Part shown: in pieces, positions 1-8,434 of the stretch
Layout: every line of letters starts with the position of its first letter
Numbering within the stretch: the stretch's first letter is position 1
From: Aeromicrobium massiliense JC14
GTDB taxonomy: Bacteria > Actinomycetota > Actinomycetes > Propionibacteriales > Nocardioidaceae
Reading direction: 5' to 3'
NCBI RefSeq assembly: GCF_000312105.1
Contig: NZ_HE978636.1
Location: 1,075,141 to 1,139,140 of the forward strand
DNA: 64,000 nucleotides
Notes under the pieces: model-generated
Told to the model about the DNA's origin: nothing
The model's input: only the letters and a program-made list of their open reading frames with translations
Databases searched by the model: none
Position numbers and translations under genes: made by a program

Positions 1-428
1 ATCCGGCCGACCTCGCGGAAGCCGCGCCGCTCGTGCAGGCCGATCGAGAGCGTGTTGGTCGCCTCGATCATCGCCACCACGCGGTGCACCGCGTCGGCGC
101 CGTGCGCCTGCGCGACGAGGGCGTCCAGCAGCGCGGAGGCCAGCCCGTGGCCCTGGTGGCCGGGGTGGACGTACACGGAGTTCTCGACCGTGTGCCGGTA
201 GCCGGTCTTGGGCCGCCACGGTCCGTACGTCGCGTACCCGCCGACGACGCCGTCGCGCTCGGCCACCAGCACCGGGTACCCCGCCGCGGTGCGCTCGGCG
301 AACCAGGCCTCGCGGTCGGCCAGGTCGACCGGCGTCTCGTCCCAGATGGCGGTGCTGTGGGCGACCGCCTCGTTGTGGATGGCCCAGATGGCCGGGACGT
401 CGGACGCGGTCGCGGAGCGGACGGACAT
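1..428 (-). CDS. GNAT N-acetyltransferase, phosphinothricin/MnaT type (3' end outside window)
   Basis: The minus strand reads from an ATG at 428-426 to the window edge, giving about 142 residues of a GNAT acyltransferase. The N-terminus MSVRSATASDVPAIWAIHNEA and the segment TAIWDETPVDLADREAWF are typical of the PAT/MnaT (YncA) subfamily, which N-acetylates amino-acid-like substrates such as phosphinothricin or methionine derivatives. The acetyl-CoA-binding motif A is visible as VYVHPGHQGHGLASALL, with Q-G-H-G-L-A in the pyrophosphate loop. A conserved IEATNTLSIGLHERRGF segment follows near residues 120-140. The C-terminal 25-35 residues expected for the family lie beyond base 1. The gene is co-directional with and 21 bp downstream of the MFS gene, so the two may be co-transcribed. 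The substrate is not determinable. Confidence 0.85.
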   Translation of the reverse strand, partial: MSVRSATASDVPAIWAIHNEAVAHSTAIWDETPVDLADREAWFAERTAAGYPVLVAERDGVVGGYATYGPWRPKTGYRHTVENSVYVHPGHQGHGLASALLDALVAQAHGADAVHRVVAMIEATNTLSIGLHERRGFREVGR

Positions 429-449
429 GCCGTGATCCTCCCGCACGGA

Positions 450-1667
450 CTAGATGGGGGTGGACGCCGGCGAGCGTCGTGTCTGCCACACCACCAGGCC
501 CATGGCCCCGAGCGCGACGACGGTCGCCACCGCGCCGCCGACGGCGAACCCGGCCCACGCGCCCTGGGCGTCCATGGCGGCACCGGCGAGCGGGGCGCCG
601 AGCGCGCCCCCGGTCGTGAACGCGGTGCCCTGCCAGCCCATGGCCTCGCCGAGCCGGTCCGGCGGCACCAGCCGCGTGAGCCACTCGCTGGAGGCGGTCA
701 GGGTCGGTGCGCACAGGGCGCCGGCCGGGATGACCAGCAGCGCCAGGCTCCAGACGTTCTGCGCGAAGACGGCCGGCAGGGTGAACAGGCCCAGCGCCAG
801 CAGCAGGTAGGACGGCCGGATGGAGTGCGACCACGCGCCGTAGAGCAGCCCGCCGACCAGCGACGCGAGGCCCCACGTGCCGTAGACGACGCCGACCAGC
901 GCGATCTCGTCCTGCTCGCGCAGCTCGGCGATGATGCCCAGGTCGGTGCCCATGAGCGCCACCATCGAGGCGGCCGAGATGACCAGCAGCAGCACGACCT
1001 TCGGCGTGATCCAGCCGCGGACGTCGTGCAGCGTCTCCGGACCGGCCGGGTCGGTCGCGACCGCGGCGCCCGGGCGTCCGGGGCCGGAGCGCAGGTCGGG
1101 GTCGAGCACCCAGAACATGACGCCGGCCAGCACGACGCAGCAGCCGATGCCGACCAGGGCGACCGACGGGCTGTAGAACGCCGCCAGGAAGCCGCCGACC
1201 GCCGGGCCGATGATGAAGCTCGCCTCGGCCATCGTGGAGTCGGCCGCGAACGCGGTGCGTCGCTGCGACTCCGACACCTGGGCGGTGAGCGCGAGCCGGA
1301 CGATGGTGTGGATGGGGATGAGGAAGAGGCCGGCCAGGAAGGCCAGCGGCAGGAGCGCGAGGTAGGTCGGCACCAGGCCCAGGGCCGGGACGACGAGCGC
1401 GGTCACGACGATCGACGGGACGATCGCCCGCCGCAGCCCCGTGCGGTCGATGCGGCGTCCGCGCCACGGGGCGCCGATCGCGGCCCCGAGCGTCTCGCAG
1501 GTGGCGACCAGTCCGGCCTGCTTGTAGCTGCCGCCCATGCCCTCGGTGACCAGCAGCGTCAGCACGAGCGGGAGCGCCATCATCGGGATGCGGGCGAAGA
1601 ACGCGGCGACGAAGATCGTGCGCACCTGACGGTCGGCCAGCAGCAGCCGATATCCCGAGAACTCCAC
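450..1667 (-). CDS. Major facilitator superfamily transporter
   Basis: 405-aa polytopic membrane protein with about 12 hydrophobic segments and a basic intracellular loop (APWRGRRIDRTGLRRA, residues ~66-82) at the place of the MFS motif A. Paired transport halves flank a central hydrophilic linker (PDLRSGPGRPGAAVATD, ~190-210). The layout resembles drug/sugar-efflux MFS proteins (SetA-like), but the substrate is unknown. The start is GTG at 1667. A CAGGAT hexamer lies six bases upstream on the minus strand with no clear Shine-Dalgarno, consistent with a leaderless transcript. The gene precedes the GNAT acetyltransferase on the same strand; an exporter beside an N-acetyltransferase would fit detoxification, which is inference. 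Confidence 0.8.
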   Translation of the reverse strand: MEFSGYRLLLADRQVRTIFVAAFFARIPMMALPLVLTLLVTEGMGGSYKQAGLVATCETLGAAIGAPWRGRRIDRTGLRRAIVPSIVVTALVVPALGLVPTYLALLPLAFLAGLFLIPIHTIVRLALTAQVSESQRRTAFAADSTMAEASFIIGPAVGGFLAAFYSPSVALVGIGCCVVLAGVMFWVLDPDLRSGPGRPGAAVATDPAGPETLHDVRGWITPKVVLLLVISAASMVALMGTDLGIIAELREQDEIALVGVVYGTWGLASLVGGLLYGAWSHSIRPSYLLLALGLFTLPAVFAQNVWSLALLVIPAGALCAPTLTASSEWLTRLVPPDRLGEAMGWQGTAFTTGGALGAPLAGAAMDAQGAWAGFAVGGAVATVVALGAMGLVVWQTRRSPASTPI

Positions 1668-1774
1668 CGGCGCATCCTGTCACGGCCGTCCATCCCTCAA
1701 ACGCAGGGATTGACCGGACGCGTTACGGTGTGCGCGTCGAGCCACCGGGCCCGGCCAGATGAGAGGAACCCCCC

Positions 1775-4483
1775 TTGACCAGCCTCGTGATCGTCGAGTC
1801 GCCGAACAAGGTCCGCAGCATCGCGGGCTACCTCGGGGACGGCTACGTGGTGGACTCCTCGATCGGCCACATCCGCGACCTGCCGCAGGGCGCCGACCAG
1901 GTGCCCGAGAAGTTCAAGGGCCAGCCGTGGGCCCGCCTGGGCGTCGACATCGACAACGGCTTCGAGCCGGTCTACGTCGTCTCGGCCGACAAGAAGTCGC
2001 AGATCACCAAGCTCAAGAAGCTGCTCAAGGACGCCGACGAGCTCGTCCTGGCCACGGATGAGGACCGCGAGGGCGAGGCCATCGCGTGGCACCTGCTGGA
2101 CGAGCTGAAGCCGAAGGTGCCGGTCAAGCGCATCGTCTTCAACGAGATCACCAAGGAGGCGATCCAGCGCGCGATCGCCAACCCGCGTGACGTCGACATG
2201 GACCTCGTGGACGCCCAGGAGACGCGGCGCATCCTCGACCGGCTGTACGGCTACGAGATCAGCCCGGTGCTGTGGAAGAAGGTCATGAGCGGCCTGTCCG
2301 CCGGCCGCGTGCAGTCCGTCGCCACCCGCCTGGTCGTCGAGCGCGAGCGCGAGCGCATGGCGTTCCGCACCGCGTCCTACTGGGACCTCGAGGCGACCTT
2401 CGACGCCGGTGCCGGCCACGACCCGCGTCGGTTCCCGGCCAAGCTGGCCTCGGTCGACGGCGCCCGCGTCGCCACCGGATCCAGCTTCGACAACACCGGC
2501 ACGTTGACGGCCAAGAACGTCGTCCACCTCGACGAGGCCCGCGCCGGCGCGCTGGCCGACGCGGTGCGCGGCGAGACGTTCAGCGTCCGCTCGGTCGAGT
2601 CCAAGCCGTACACCCGCAAGCCGTACGCGCCGTTCCGCACCACGACGATGCAGCAGGAGGCGTCGCGCAAGTTCGGCTTCGGCGCCGCCCGCACGATGCA
2701 GGTCGCCCAGCGCCTCTACGAGGGCGGGCACATCACCTACATGCGCACCGACTCCACGACGCTGTCGCAGACCGCGATCACCGCGGCCCGCTCGCAGGTC
2801 AAGGAGCTCTACGGCGCCGACTACCTGCCCGAGAAGCCGCGCACCTACGCCTCCAAGGTCAAGAACGCCCAGGAGGCGCACGAGGCCATCCGCCCCGCGG
2901 GCGAGAAGTTCAAGACGCCCGCCCAGACCGGCCTGCGCGGCGACGAGCTGCGCCTGTACGAGCTGATCTGGAAGCGCACCATCGCCTCGCAGATGCTGGA
3001 CGCCCGCGGCACGACCGCGACCATCCGCATCGGCTCGCAGGCCGCCAGCGGCGAGGACCTCGAGTTCGTCTCGTCCGGCCGCACCATCACCTTCTACGGC
3101 TTCCTCAAGGCCTACGTGGAGTCCGGCGACGACCCCGAGGCGCAGGGCGACGACCAGCAGACCAAGCTGCCGAACCTGTCCGAGGGCGACGCCGTCACGG
3201 CCGCCGAGCTCGGCCAGGCCGGGCACCAGACCAAGCCGCCGGCGCGCTTCACCGAGGCCAGCCTGATCAAGGAGCTGGAGGACCGCGAGATCGGCCGTCC
3301 CTCCACGTACGCCTCGATCGTCGGCACCATCCAGAACCGCGGCTACGTCTACAAGAAGGGCACGGCGCTCGTCCCGGCCTGGATCGCGTTCAGCGTCACC
3401 CGGCTCATGGAGGAGCACTTCGGCCGGCTCGTCCAGTACGAGTTCACCGCCGAGCTCGAGAGCGTCCTGGACGAGGTGGCCGGCGGCCGCGAGGACCGGG
3501 TCCACGTGCTGAAGGCGTTCTGGAACGGCGAGGGCGACCGCGACACCGGGCTCAAGCGCCTGGTCGAGGACCTCGGCGACATCGACGCACGCGGCCTGGC
3601 CACGTTCGAGCTCGGCGAGGGCATCGCCGTCCGCGTCGGCCGCTACGGGCCCTACGTCGAGGGCCCGCCCCTGACGAAGGCCGACGACGGCACCGAGACG
3701 CCGACCCGGGCCAACATCCCCGAGGACCTGCCGCCGGACGAGCTGACCCTCGACAAGGCCAAGGAGCTGCTGGCCACCCCGGCCGGCGCCGAGAACGTCC
3801 TGGGCGAGCACCCCGAGACCGGACTCACGGTCACCGCGCGGAACGGCCGCTTCGGCCCGTACGTCACCGAGGCGCTGCCCGACGACGCGCCCAAGGGTGC
3901 CAAGCCGCGCACCGCGAGCCTGTTCCAGACGATGTCGATCGACACCGTCACGCTCGACGACGCGGTCAAGCTGCTGACGCTGCCGCGCGTCGTCGGCACC
4001 GACGTCGACGGCAGCGAGATCACCGCGCAGAACGGCCGCTACGGGCCGTACCTGAAGAAGGGCACCGACTCGCGCTCCCTTGAGAAGGAGGAGCAGCTGC
4101 TCACCCTCACCGAGGAGGAGGCGCGCGCGATCTACGCCCAGCCGAAGACGTTCGGCCGCAAGGCAGCCAAGCCGCCGCTCAAGGAGCTCGGCGAGGACCC
4201 GGTCAGCGGCAAGCCGATCGTGGCCAAGGACGGCCGCTTCGGTGCGTACGTCACCGACGGCGAGTACAACGCGACGCTGCGCAAGGACGACGACGTCGAG
4301 ACGCTGACGCACGAGCGCGCGGTCGAGCTGCTGGCCGAGCGCCGGGCCAAGGGGCCGGCCAAGAAGGCGGCGAAGAAGACCACCAAGAAGGCGCCGGCGA
4401 AGAAGGCCGCGGCCAAGAAGACGGCCGCCAAGAAGACCACCGCGAAGAAGACGACGGCCAAGAAGGCGACCAAGAAGTCCTGA
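1775..4483 (+). CDS. topA: DNA topoisomerase I (type IA)
   Basis: 902-aa type IA topoisomerase that relaxes negative supercoils through a 5'-phosphotyrosine intermediate. The N-terminal Toprim domain begins SLVIVESPNKVRSIAGYLG and carries the acidic metal motif TDEDREGEAIAWHL (~94-107). The catalytic tyrosine is Tyr322 in GGHITYMRTDSTTLS. After the core come four topoisomerase C-terminal repeats marked by RYGPYVEG, RFGPYVTE, RYGPYLKK and RFGAYVTD, then a Lys/Ala-rich tail (~865-902), as in other actinobacterial TopA. The start is TTG at 1775, chosen because GAGAGGA lies 8 nt upstream and the Toprim strand begins immediately. It heads a co-directional run with tmk and holB, a DNA-replication neighbourhood. 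Confidence 0.98.
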   Translation: MTSLVIVESPNKVRSIAGYLGDGYVVDSSIGHIRDLPQGADQVPEKFKGQPWARLGVDIDNGFEPVYVVSADKKSQITKLKKLLKDADELVLATDEDREGEAIAWHLLDELKPKVPVKRIVFNEITKEAIQRAIANPRDVDMDLVDAQETRRILDRLYGYEISPVLWKKVMSGLSAGRVQSVATRLVVERERERMAFRTASYWDLEATFDAGAGHDPRRFPAKLASVDGARVATGSSFDNTGTLTAKNVVHLDEARAGALADAVRGETFSVRSVESKPYTRKPYAPFRTTTMQQEASRKFGFGAARTMQVAQRLYEGGHITYMRTDSTTLSQTAITAARSQVKELYGADYLPEKPRTYASKVKNAQEAHEAIRPAGEKFKTPAQTGLRGDELRLYELIWKRTIASQMLDARGTTATIRIGSQAASGEDLEFVSSGRTITFYGFLKAYVESGDDPEAQGDDQQTKLPNLSEGDAVTAAELGQAGHQTKPPARFTEASLIKELEDREIGRPSTYASIVGTIQNRGYVYKKGTALVPAWIAFSVTRLMEEHFGRLVQYEFTAELESVLDEVAGGREDRVHVLKAFWNGEGDRDTGLKRLVEDLGDIDARGLATFELGEGIAVRVGRYGPYVEGPPLTKADDGTETPTRANIPEDLPPDELTLDKAKELLATPAGAENVLGEHPETGLTVTARNGRFGPYVTEALPDDAPKGAKPRTASLFQTMSIDTVTLDDAVKLLTLPRVVGTDVDGSEITAQNGRYGPYLKKGTDSRSLEKEEQLLTLTEEEARAIYAQPKTFGRKAAKPPLKELGEDPVSGKPIVAKDGRFGAYVTDGEYNATLRKDDDVETLTHERAVELLAERRAKGPAKKAAKKTTKKAPAKKAAAKKTAAKKTTAKKTTAKKATKKS

Positions 4484-4508
4484 GGCCCGGGCCGTCGGAC
4501 GTGCCCCC

Positions 4509-4514
4509 TAGGAT
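4509..4514 (+). promoter_or_regulatory. Leaderless -10 (TAGGAT) for tmk
   Basis: TAGGAT ends 7 nt before the ATG at 4522, so transcription would begin at or next to the start codon. No usable Shine-Dalgarno lies between. The same spacing recurs at about ten genes in this window. Confidence 0.5.
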
Positions 4515-4521
4515 CGGGGGC

Positions 4522-5175
4522 ATGGCCGACCGCTACACCTCCACCGGCGTCTTCCTGGCGCTCGAGGGCGGCGAGGGCGGCGGCAAGACCACCCAGGCCC
4601 GCCTGCTCACCGACTGGCTCGCCGGGCTCGGCCACGACGTCCTGCTGACCCGCGAGCCGGGCGGCACGCCGGTCGGCACCGAGCTGCGCCGCATCGTGCT
4701 CGACCCGGCCACCGGCGCGCTCAGCCCGCGCACCGAGATGCTGGTCTACGCCGCCGACAAGGCCGAGCACGTCGACGCCGTCGTGCGTCCCGCCCTCGAC
4801 GCCGGCCGCGTGGTGCTGACCGACCGCTACGTCGACTCGACCATCGCCTACCAGGGCGCCGGCCGGGCGCTCGACCCCGCCGACGTCGAGCAGGTCGCCC
4901 GCTGGGCGACCGCCGGCCTGCGCCCCCACCTGACGATCGTGCTCGACGTCGACCCGCGCCTGGGCCTGTCGCGCGCGGGCGCGCCCGACCGCATCGAGGC
5001 CGAGCCGCTGGAGTTCCACGAGCGGGTCCGGGCGCACTTCCTGGCGCTGGCCGGACGCGACCCCGAGCACTACCTCGTGGTGAGCGCCGACGACGACCCG
5101 CAGGCCATCCACGCCGCCATCCGCCGCGCGGTCGAGCCGCTGCTCGCCCAGGCCGTCGCGGGGGCTCGCCGATGA
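4522..5175 (+). CDS. tmk: Thymidylate kinase
   Basis: 217-aa dTMP kinase, which makes dTDP from dTMP and ATP in the cytoplasm. The P-loop is ALEGGEGGGKTTQARLL (~13-29). The substrate-binding segment is TREPGGTPVGTELRRIV, and the DR(Y/H) motif reads TDRYVDSTIAYQGAGRAL (~94-111). A short LID region follows (RAGAPDRIEAEPLEFHERVR). Length is normal for the family. ATG 4522 is preferred over an in-frame GTG at 4501: the P-loop is then correctly placed, and a TAGGAT hexamer ends 7 nt upstream, implying leaderless expression. It lies 38 bp after topA and 79 bp before holB. Confidence 0.96.
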   Translation: MADRYTSTGVFLALEGGEGGGKTTQARLLTDWLAGLGHDVLLTREPGGTPVGTELRRIVLDPATGALSPRTEMLVYAADKAEHVDAVVRPALDAGRVVLTDRYVDSTIAYQGAGRALDPADVEQVARWATAGLRPHLTIVLDVDPRLGLSRAGAPDRIEAEPLEFHERVRAHFLALAGRDPEHYLVVSADDDPQAIHAAIRRAVEPLLAQAVAGARR

Positions 5176-5180
5176 CGCGC

Positions 5181-5195
5181 GAGCGGAGCGAGCGA
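5181..5195 (+). repeat. Short intergenic repeat GAGCGnAGCGAGCGA, copy 1
   Basis: GAGCGGAGCGAGCGA starts 5 nt after the tmk stop codon. A near-identical 15-mer (GAGCGCAGCGAGCGA, 23638-23652) starts 2 nt after the pyrE stop. Similar GAGC-rich elements are common in actinobacterial intergenic DNA. Function is unknown. Confidence 0.5.
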
Positions 5196-5254
5196 GCCGT
5201 CCAGGCTCTCATCGGCCGACGTCCGTACCCTGCGCTCTTCACGGAGGTCGGCCG

Positions 5255-6409
5255 ATGACCGTGTGGGACGAGCTGGTCGGCCAGGAACCGGTGGTCGAGG
5301 TGCTGCAGCGTGCGGTCGCCGCGGCCTCCTCCGGCGGCAGCGGCATGACTCACGCCTGGCTGTTCACCGGGCCGCCGGGCTCGGGCCGCTCCAACGCCGC
5401 GCGCGCGTTCGCCGCCGCGCTGCAGTGCGAGCGCGGCACCGGCTGCGGTGAGTGCCACTCGTGCGTCACGGCCCGGGCCGGCAGCCACCCCGACATCACC
5501 CTGATCAGCACCCAGGGGCTGAGCATCGGCACCGACCAGGCCCGCGAGGTCGTGCGCGCCGCGTCGCTGCACCCGTCGTCCGGACGCTGGCAGGTGCTGG
5601 TCGTCGAGGACGCCGACCGACTCACCGACCAGGCGGCCAACGCGCTGCTCAAGGCCATCGAGGAGCCGCCGCCCGCGACCATCTGGATGCTGTGCGCCCC
5701 GGCGGTCGAGGACGTCATCGTCACCATCCGCTCGCGCTGCCGCTCGGTCGTGCTGCGCACGCCGCCGGCCGCGGCCGTCGCCCGGCTGCTCGTCGAGCGC
5801 GACGGTATCGACGCGCAGGCCGCGCGCGAGGCCGCGCAGGCGTCCCAGGGGCACGTCGGACGCGCCCGCGCCCTGGCCACCAAGGACGAGGTGCGCCGCC
5901 GCCGGCGGGAGATCCTCGAGCTGGCTGGCTCGCTGCGCACCCCCGGATCGTGCCTGCGCGCCGCGGCGACGATCCACGAGCTCGCCGCCGACCACGCCAA
6001 GGACCTCGCCGACACCGCCGACGCCAAGGAGCTGGCCGACCTGCGCGCGGGCTGGGGCGTGGAGGACCGCGGCAAGCGTCCGGCCGGCTACGCGGGCGCG
6101 CTGTCGGCGCTCGAGAAGGAGCAGAAGCGACGCCGCACCCGGCTGTCGCGCGACGCGATCGACGGCATGCTGCTCGACCTGCTGTCGCTGCAGCGCGACG
6201 TCCTGGCCGTGCAGCTGGGCTCGGTGCGCGACCCGTCCGGCCTGGTCAACGCCGACGTCGCGGGCGAGGTGCAGACCCTCGCGCGCCTGGGGACGGCGGA
6301 GTCGACCCTCCGCCGGGTCGATGCCATCCTCGAGTGCAGGGAGTCGGTGGCGGCCAACGCGGCCCCGCTCCTGTGCCTGGAGCGCATGATGCTCGCGCTC
6401 GCCGCCTGA
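5255..6409 (+). CDS. holB: DNA polymerase III clamp-loader subunit delta'
   Basis: 384-aa AAA+ clamp-loader subunit. The N-terminus VWDELVGQEPVVEVLQRAV is the typical start of delta'/tau-type loaders. The P-loop is GPPGSGRSNAARAF, with Arg in place of the catalytic Lys, consistent with delta' being a non-hydrolysing stator-like subunit. A zinc-binding cluster follows (CERGTGCGECHSC, ~55-68), then a Walker B-like VLVVEDADRLTDQAANALLK, and a sensor 1 region with SRCRSVVLRTPP. The C-terminal helical collar is retained. ATG 5255 has GGAGG 8 nt upstream. It follows tmk as in many actinobacteria. Confidence 0.95.
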   Translation: MTVWDELVGQEPVVEVLQRAVAAASSGGSGMTHAWLFTGPPGSGRSNAARAFAAALQCERGTGCGECHSCVTARAGSHPDITLISTQGLSIGTDQAREVVRAASLHPSSGRWQVLVVEDADRLTDQAANALLKAIEEPPPATIWMLCAPAVEDVIVTIRSRCRSVVLRTPPAAAVARLLVERDGIDAQAAREAAQASQGHVGRARALATKDEVRRRRREILELAGSLRTPGSCLRAAATIHELAADHAKDLADTADAKELADLRAGWGVEDRGKRPAGYAGALSALEKEQKRRRTRLSRDAIDGMLLDLLSLQRDVLAVQLGSVRDPSGLVNADVAGEVQTLARLGTAESTLRRVDAILECRESVAANAAPLLCLERMMLALAA

Positions 6410-6423
6410 CCCAGGAGACCGCC

Positions 6424-7971
6424 GTGACCCGACTGCGCCCCTACCTGCTCCCGCTCGCCGTCGTCGTGGTCGTCGGGGCGATCGTCGCGGCCCTGGTGCT
6501 CGTGCTCGAGCGCGACCGGTCCACCGCCGCGGCCCCCGAGCCCACGGGGGAGAAGGGCCCCGCCGGGCTCGAGCGGTTCTACGGCCAGCAGCCGGAGTGG
6601 ACCGACTGCGGCGACGACGACGCCCGCTGCGCCTGGATCGAGGTGCCGCTCGACTACGCCGAGCCGATCGGGAAGACCATCCGGCTGCGGGCCCGCGAGA
6701 TCCCGGCCACCGGCGACGACGTCCAGGGACACGTGGTGGTGAACCCGGGCGGCCCCGGTGGTGCGGCGCTCGACTTCGCCGGCCAGGTCGCCGCCGTGCT
6801 CGACGACGACGTGCGCGAGACGTACGGCGTCGTCGGCGTCGACCCGCGGGGTGTCGGCTCGAGCGAGCCCGCGCTGGACTGCCTGACCGACGCCGAGCTG
6901 GACGCCTGGACCCAGGTCGACTCGACCCCGGACGACGACGCCGAGGTCGAGGCACTGCGGGAGGCGTCGCTGGACTTCGGCCGCGGGTGCGTCGACCGGT
7001 CCGGCGCGCTCGCGTCGCACGTGTCGACCGTCGAGGCCGCCCGCGACCTGGACGTCGTCCGGGCCGTGCTCGGCGACGACGAGCTGACCTACTACGGCGC
7101 CTCCTACGGAACGTCGCTCGGCAGCACCTACGCCGCGCTGTTCCCGCAGAAGGCGGCCCGGCTGGTGCTCGACGGCGCGATCGCCCCCGACCTGACGCCC
7201 GCGGAGGGCGCGCTGGGGCAGAACGAGGGGTTCCAGCGGGCGCTCACCGCCTACCTGGAGGACTGCGTGGCCGACGACTGCCCGCTGGGCGACGACGTCG
7301 AGTCCGCCGAGCAGACGCTGGGCGACGCCATCGAGGAGCTCGACGCGAAGCCGCTGAAGGTCGGCGACCGCGAGCTGACGCAGACCCAGGCCTTCTACGG
7401 GGTCGCGACGCCGCTGTACGGCGAGCAGAACTGGCCGATCCTCACCGCCGCGCTCGGCCAGCTGCTCGACGGCAACGGGGCCGGGCTGCTGCAGCTGTCG
7501 GACTTCTACTTCGACCGGGGGCCCGACGGCCGCTACGCGAGCAACAGCGCCGAGTCGTTCCGGGCCATCTCCTGCCTCGACGCGACCGGGGAGCCGGCGC
7601 CGTCGCCGGACGAGGCGGAGCGCCTGGCCGACCAGCTGCGCGAGGTCTCGCCGGTCTTCGGCCCGTTCTTCGCCGGCGACTCGTCCGGCTGCGAAGGCTG
7701 GCCCGCCCGCAGCGAGGCCGCGCAGGCCGAGCTCGACGTCGCGGCGCCCGGTGCGCCGCCCATCCTGGTCGTCGGCACCACGCGCGACCCGGCCACGCCG
7801 TACGAGTGGTCGCAGCGGCTGGCCGACGCGCTCGACTCCGGCGTCCTGCTCACCCGTGAGGGCGACGGGCACACCGCGCTCGGCCAGGGCAACGAGTGCA
7901 TCGACGACGCGATCGCGACCTTCCTGCTCGACGGCGAAGCGCCGAAGGACGGGACGGTCTGCGAGGAGTAG
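6424..7971 (+). CDS. Secreted/membrane-anchored alpha/beta hydrolase, tripeptidyl aminopeptidase-like
   Basis: 515-aa protein starting at GTG 6424 with CAGGAGA just upstream. A single N-terminal hydrophobic segment (residues ~7-27, no lipobox Cys) acts as a membrane anchor or signal. The hydrolase core has an oxyanion region VVNPGGPGGAAL (~102-113) and the nucleophile elbow GASYG with Ser227. A C-terminal TAP-like domain supplies the acid in VGTTRDPATPYEW and the histidine in GDGHTALGQGNECI. Several Cys pairs in the ectodomain suggest disulfides. The family includes actinobacterial tripeptidyl aminopeptidases and the mycobacterial Hip1-type proteases; peptide cleavage is the likely but unproven activity. 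The stop abuts the convergent chorismate mutase stop without a gap. Confidence 0.88.
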   Translation: MTRLRPYLLPLAVVVVVGAIVAALVLVLERDRSTAAAPEPTGEKGPAGLERFYGQQPEWTDCGDDDARCAWIEVPLDYAEPIGKTIRLRAREIPATGDDVQGHVVVNPGGPGGAALDFAGQVAAVLDDDVRETYGVVGVDPRGVGSSEPALDCLTDAELDAWTQVDSTPDDDAEVEALREASLDFGRGCVDRSGALASHVSTVEAARDLDVVRAVLGDDELTYYGASYGTSLGSTYAALFPQKAARLVLDGAIAPDLTPAEGALGQNEGFQRALTAYLEDCVADDCPLGDDVESAEQTLGDAIEELDAKPLKVGDRELTQTQAFYGVATPLYGEQNWPILTAALGQLLDGNGAGLLQLSDFYFDRGPDGRYASNSAESFRAISCLDATGEPAPSPDEAERLADQLREVSPVFGPFFAGDSSGCEGWPARSEAAQAELDVAAPGAPPILVVGTTRDPATPYEWSQRLADALDSGVLLTREGDGHTALGQGNECIDDAIATFLLDGEAPKDGTVCEE

Positions 7972-7982
7972 CTACTCCTCGC
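7961..7982. repeat. 22-bp perfect palindrome covering two convergent stop codons
   Basis: The half-arm GCGAGGAGTAG and its exact reverse complement meet between 7971 and 7972. Both flanking genes end in Glu-Glu-TAG, which creates the symmetry. It could form an 11-bp arm cruciform or act as a compact bidirectional terminator, but no T-run follows on either strand. Confidence 0.8.
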
Positions 7983-8262
7983 GAGCGGCCTCGTGGTGGC
8001 GGATGACCTCGTCGATGATGAAGTTCAGGAACTTCTCCGCGAACGCCGGGTCGAGGTCGGCGTCCAGCGCGAGCCGGCGCAGCCGCTCGATCTGCTGGCG
8101 CTCGCGCTCGGGATCGGCCGGCGGGAGATCGTGCTCGGCCTTCAGCCGGCCCACGCGCTTGGTGCACTTGAACCGCTCGGCGAGCAGGTGCACGAGGGCC
8201 GCGTCGATGTTGTCGATGCTCGAGCGCATCTCGTTCAGGTCGGCGCGGATGTCGTCGGTCAC
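7972..8262 (-). CDS. Chorismate mutase, AroQ class (monofunctional)
   Basis: About 96-aa all-helical chorismate mutase that converts chorismate to prephenate for Phe/Tyr synthesis. The helix 1 pattern DIRADLNEMRSSIDNIDAALVHLLAERFKCTKRVGRLKAEH matches the AroQ family: the first Arg, the R-F-K-C-T-K-R-V segment and the K-A-E-H loop supply the active-site cations. The C-terminal FLNFIIDEVIRHHEAAREE completes helix 3. An in-frame GTG at 8268 would add two residues, but the minus-strand TAGGAT at 8275-8270 is only 1 nt from it. It lies 7 nt from the GTG at 8262, which I therefore prefer as a leaderless start. Confidence 0.9.
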   Translation of the reverse strand: MTDDIRADLNEMRSSIDNIDAALVHLLAERFKCTKRVGRLKAEHDLPPADPERERQQIERLRRLALDADLDPAFAEKFLNFIIDEVIRHHEAAREE

Positions 8263-8269
8263 GGGCACG

Positions 8270-8275
8270 ATCCTA
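8270..8275 (-). promoter_or_regulatory. Leaderless -10 (TAGGAT) for chorismate mutase
   Basis: The minus-strand hexamer TAGGAT ends 7 nt before GTG 8262 and only 1 nt before GTG 8268. This spacing favours the inner start codon. Confidence 0.5.
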
Positions 8276-8313
8276 GGCCGACCCCCGATTTCGGTTCCGC
8301 GAACCCCTGCGGC

Positions 8314-8319
8314 TAGACT
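8314..8319 (+). promoter_or_regulatory. Putative -10 of the tRNA-Thr gene
   Basis: TAGACT stands 37 bp before the mature tRNA 5' end. TTCGGT at 8290-8295 is a possible -35 at 18-bp spacing. This would give a short 5' leader for processing by RNase P. Confidence 0.4.
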
Positions 8320-8356
8320 CGGTGACCGGTCCGGCGGGCGATCCTCGCCAGGCCTC

Positions 8357-8432
8357 GCCGCCTTAGCTCAGTCGGCAGAGCGTCTCACTCGTAATGAGAA
8401 GGTCGTCGGTTCGATTCCGACAGGCGGCTCCA
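8357..8432 (+). tRNA. tRNA-Thr (anticodon CGT), CCA encoded
   Basis: A 76-nt cloverleaf. The acceptor stem GCCGCCT (8357-8363) pairs with AGGCGGC (8422-8428), with discriminator T and an encoded CCA at 8430-8432. The D arm GCTC...GAGC is intact. The anticodon stem TCTCA/TGAGA closes the loop CTCGTAA, giving anticodon CGT, which reads ACG threonine codons. The T arm is GTCGG-TTCGATT-CCGAC. A 14-bp hairpin follows 3 nt after the CCA. The 3' part of this gene recurs twice downstream. Confidence 0.95.
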
Positions 8433-8434
8433 CC

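Noticed and set aside
1710-1729. TTGACC...TACGGT promoter for topA
   Set aside because: The spacing between the hexamers is only 8 bp, too short for a sigma-70-type promoter.
33-1778. Long plus-strand open frame opposite the MFS and GNAT genes
   Set aside because: It is a high-GC antisense shadow rich in Arg/Gly/Asp with no domain pattern. The minus-strand genes have clear family motifs.
4360-4480. Tandem Lys/Ala-codon repeat as a separate low-complexity element
   Set aside because: It is the normal lysine-rich C-terminal tail of actinobacterial topoisomerase I.
5350-5400. holB P-loop Arg as a damaging mutation
   Set aside because: The delta' subunit commonly has a degenerate P-loop because it does not hydrolyse ATP.
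5452-6423. Upstream extension of the alpha/beta hydrolase frame (839 aa)
   Set aside because: It overlaps holB in another frame and has shadow composition. The real start has a signal anchor and a ribosome-binding site at 6424.
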